Shown here: positions 13,518 through 14,074 of the stretch, one piece after another
Layout of the letters: every line of letters starts with the position of its first letter
How positions within the stretch are numbered: the stretch's first letter is position 1
DNA from: CAYFSC01 sp964345695
Lineage (GTDB): Bacteria > Bacteroidota > Rhodothermia > Rhodothermales > Salinibacteraceae
Direction of reading: 5' to 3'
Length of the DNA stretch: 14,074 nucleotides
Assembly (NCBI GenBank): GCA_964345695.1
Contig: CAYFSC010000077.1
Coordinates: 1-14,074 of the forward strand
The notes under the pieces: generated by a model
What the model was told of the DNA's origin: nothing
Databases searched by the model: none
The model's input: the letters and a program-made list of their open reading frames with translations, nothing else
Made by a program: the position numbers and the translations under genes

Positions 13518-14074
13518 TTGACATCGACTGCTGCCCCCTTTCGTCTTCTCGTGCTGAGTCTCGCCGCCGCGCTCGTAGTGGCGGGATGCGCCGGCCCGAA
13601 GGAGACCACCGCCCCCCAGCTCCCAGAGCGCTTCCCGAATCATTCGCTCGCGGAAATCCAGCAGCGCATCCGCCTCGCCTCAGACACGCTTTCCAGTTTC
13701 CGCGCCGACGCCCGGGCCACGGTGCAGTCTCCCGAGCAGAACGGAACCTTTAAGACCGAGGTGCGCCACGTACGCGGCGACTCTCTCTACATGAACTTCC
13801 GCCTCTTTGGGATTGAAGGGGCGCGTCTGCTGGTGACGCGCGACAGCTTCTTTTTCCACGACCGACGCGAGAACCAGCTGATGGTCGGGTCGCGCCGACA
13901 GGCCGAGCGGCTCTTTCCGGCCCCGCTCTCGGAAGGGGCCATCTTCAGCAATCTCCTGGGCTTTCTGGCACCGCCGTCGCAATCCGGATGGACCGTCCGC
14001 CACGACAGCTCACTGTACTACGTTTCGGACCCGACCGGGCGCCGCACCTACACGATCGACCCGGCACGCTGGCG
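13518..14074 (+). CDS. DUF4292/LolB-like lipoprotein, 3' end outside the window
   Basis: About 185 residues are visible; the frame is still open at the window end. It starts at a TTG (13518), since no ATG or GTG lies in frame at a suitable place and this start gives a canonical lipoprotein signal: TSTAAPFRLL, a hydrophobic core, and lipobox VAGC with the lipidated Cys as residue 24. Mature protein features are SLAEIQQRIRLASDTLSSFR, then VRGDSLYMNFRLFGIEGARL and VTRDSFFFHDRRENQLMVGS. These match the DUF4292 pattern in which a GIE-AR-L strand is followed by a D-S strand and an R-x-N turn. That family shares the LolA/LolB-type fold, so it may bind or insert lipid or lipoprotein at the outer membrane. 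It follows the TPR gene by 94 bp on the same strand. Confidence 0.82.
   Translation, partial: MTSTAAPFRLLVLSLAAALVVAGCAGPKETTAPQLPERFPNHSLAEIQQRIRLASDTLSSFRADARATVQSPEQNGTFKTEVRHVRGDSLYMNFRLFGIEGARLLVTRDSFFFHDRRENQLMVGSRRQAERLFPAPLSEGAIFSNLLGFLAPPSQSGWTVRHDSSLYYVSDPTGRRTYTIDPARW

Noticed and set aside
1..14074. tRNA, rRNA, CRISPR, insertion sequence or toxin-antitoxin
   Set aside because: Reading both strands gave no cloverleaf, repeat-spacer array, transposase motif or paired small toxin-antitoxin genes.

Overview
This is a high-GC, gene-dense chromosomal stretch of the Bacteroidota/Rhodothermota type, probably a Salinibacter-like halophile. That placement is inference. It rests on the DUF4292-type lipoprotein, the GCS2-CBS fusion protein, the near absence of Shine-Dalgarno sequences in front of the start codons, and one candidate promoter of the Bacteroidota form (TTG, about 20 nt, TAnnTTTG-like). 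I saw no rRNA, tRNA, CRISPR array, insertion sequence or prophage gene.

Layout. (1) 24-1518, minus strand: an ABC importer ATPase followed by a PduO-type cobalamin adenosyltransferase; together they suggest vitamin B12 uptake and activation. (2) 1669-3635, plus strand: a SAM methyltransferase and a geranylgeranyl-reductase-like FAD oxidoreductase, a pair of tailoring enzymes that often accompanies a type III polyketide synthase, which is not visible here. (3) 3648-5129: the two-domain tRNA t6A enzyme Sua5 (minus), divergent from a small DUF1232 membrane protein (plus). (4) 5186-8340, minus strand: an Omp85/surface-antigen outer-membrane barrel, then an exported protein of unknown function whose family seems to carry kinase-like landmark residues; in this copy they are replaced. 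(5) 8341-8862: a leader region with a candidate promoter, an unannotated 33-codon membrane peptide ORF (plus) and a clear Rho-independent terminator (minus) for the ferredoxin gene. (6) 8863-11277, minus strand: a three-cysteine ferredoxin and a glutamate-cysteine-ligase-like enzyme fused to a CBS pair. (7) 11278-11659: a divergent control region with a 17-bp tandem repeat and a nested inverted repeat. (8) 11660-end, plus strand: an exported TPR protein followed by a LolB-like DUF4292 lipoprotein cut by the window edge. This resembles the TPR-lolB gene pair of Proteobacteria.

The best candidates for something undescribed are the barrel plus degenerate kinase-like exported protein pair, the 33-residue membrane peptide, and the two unrelated 17-bp tandem repeats in non-coding DNA. 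The rest is recognisable metabolism and envelope biology.
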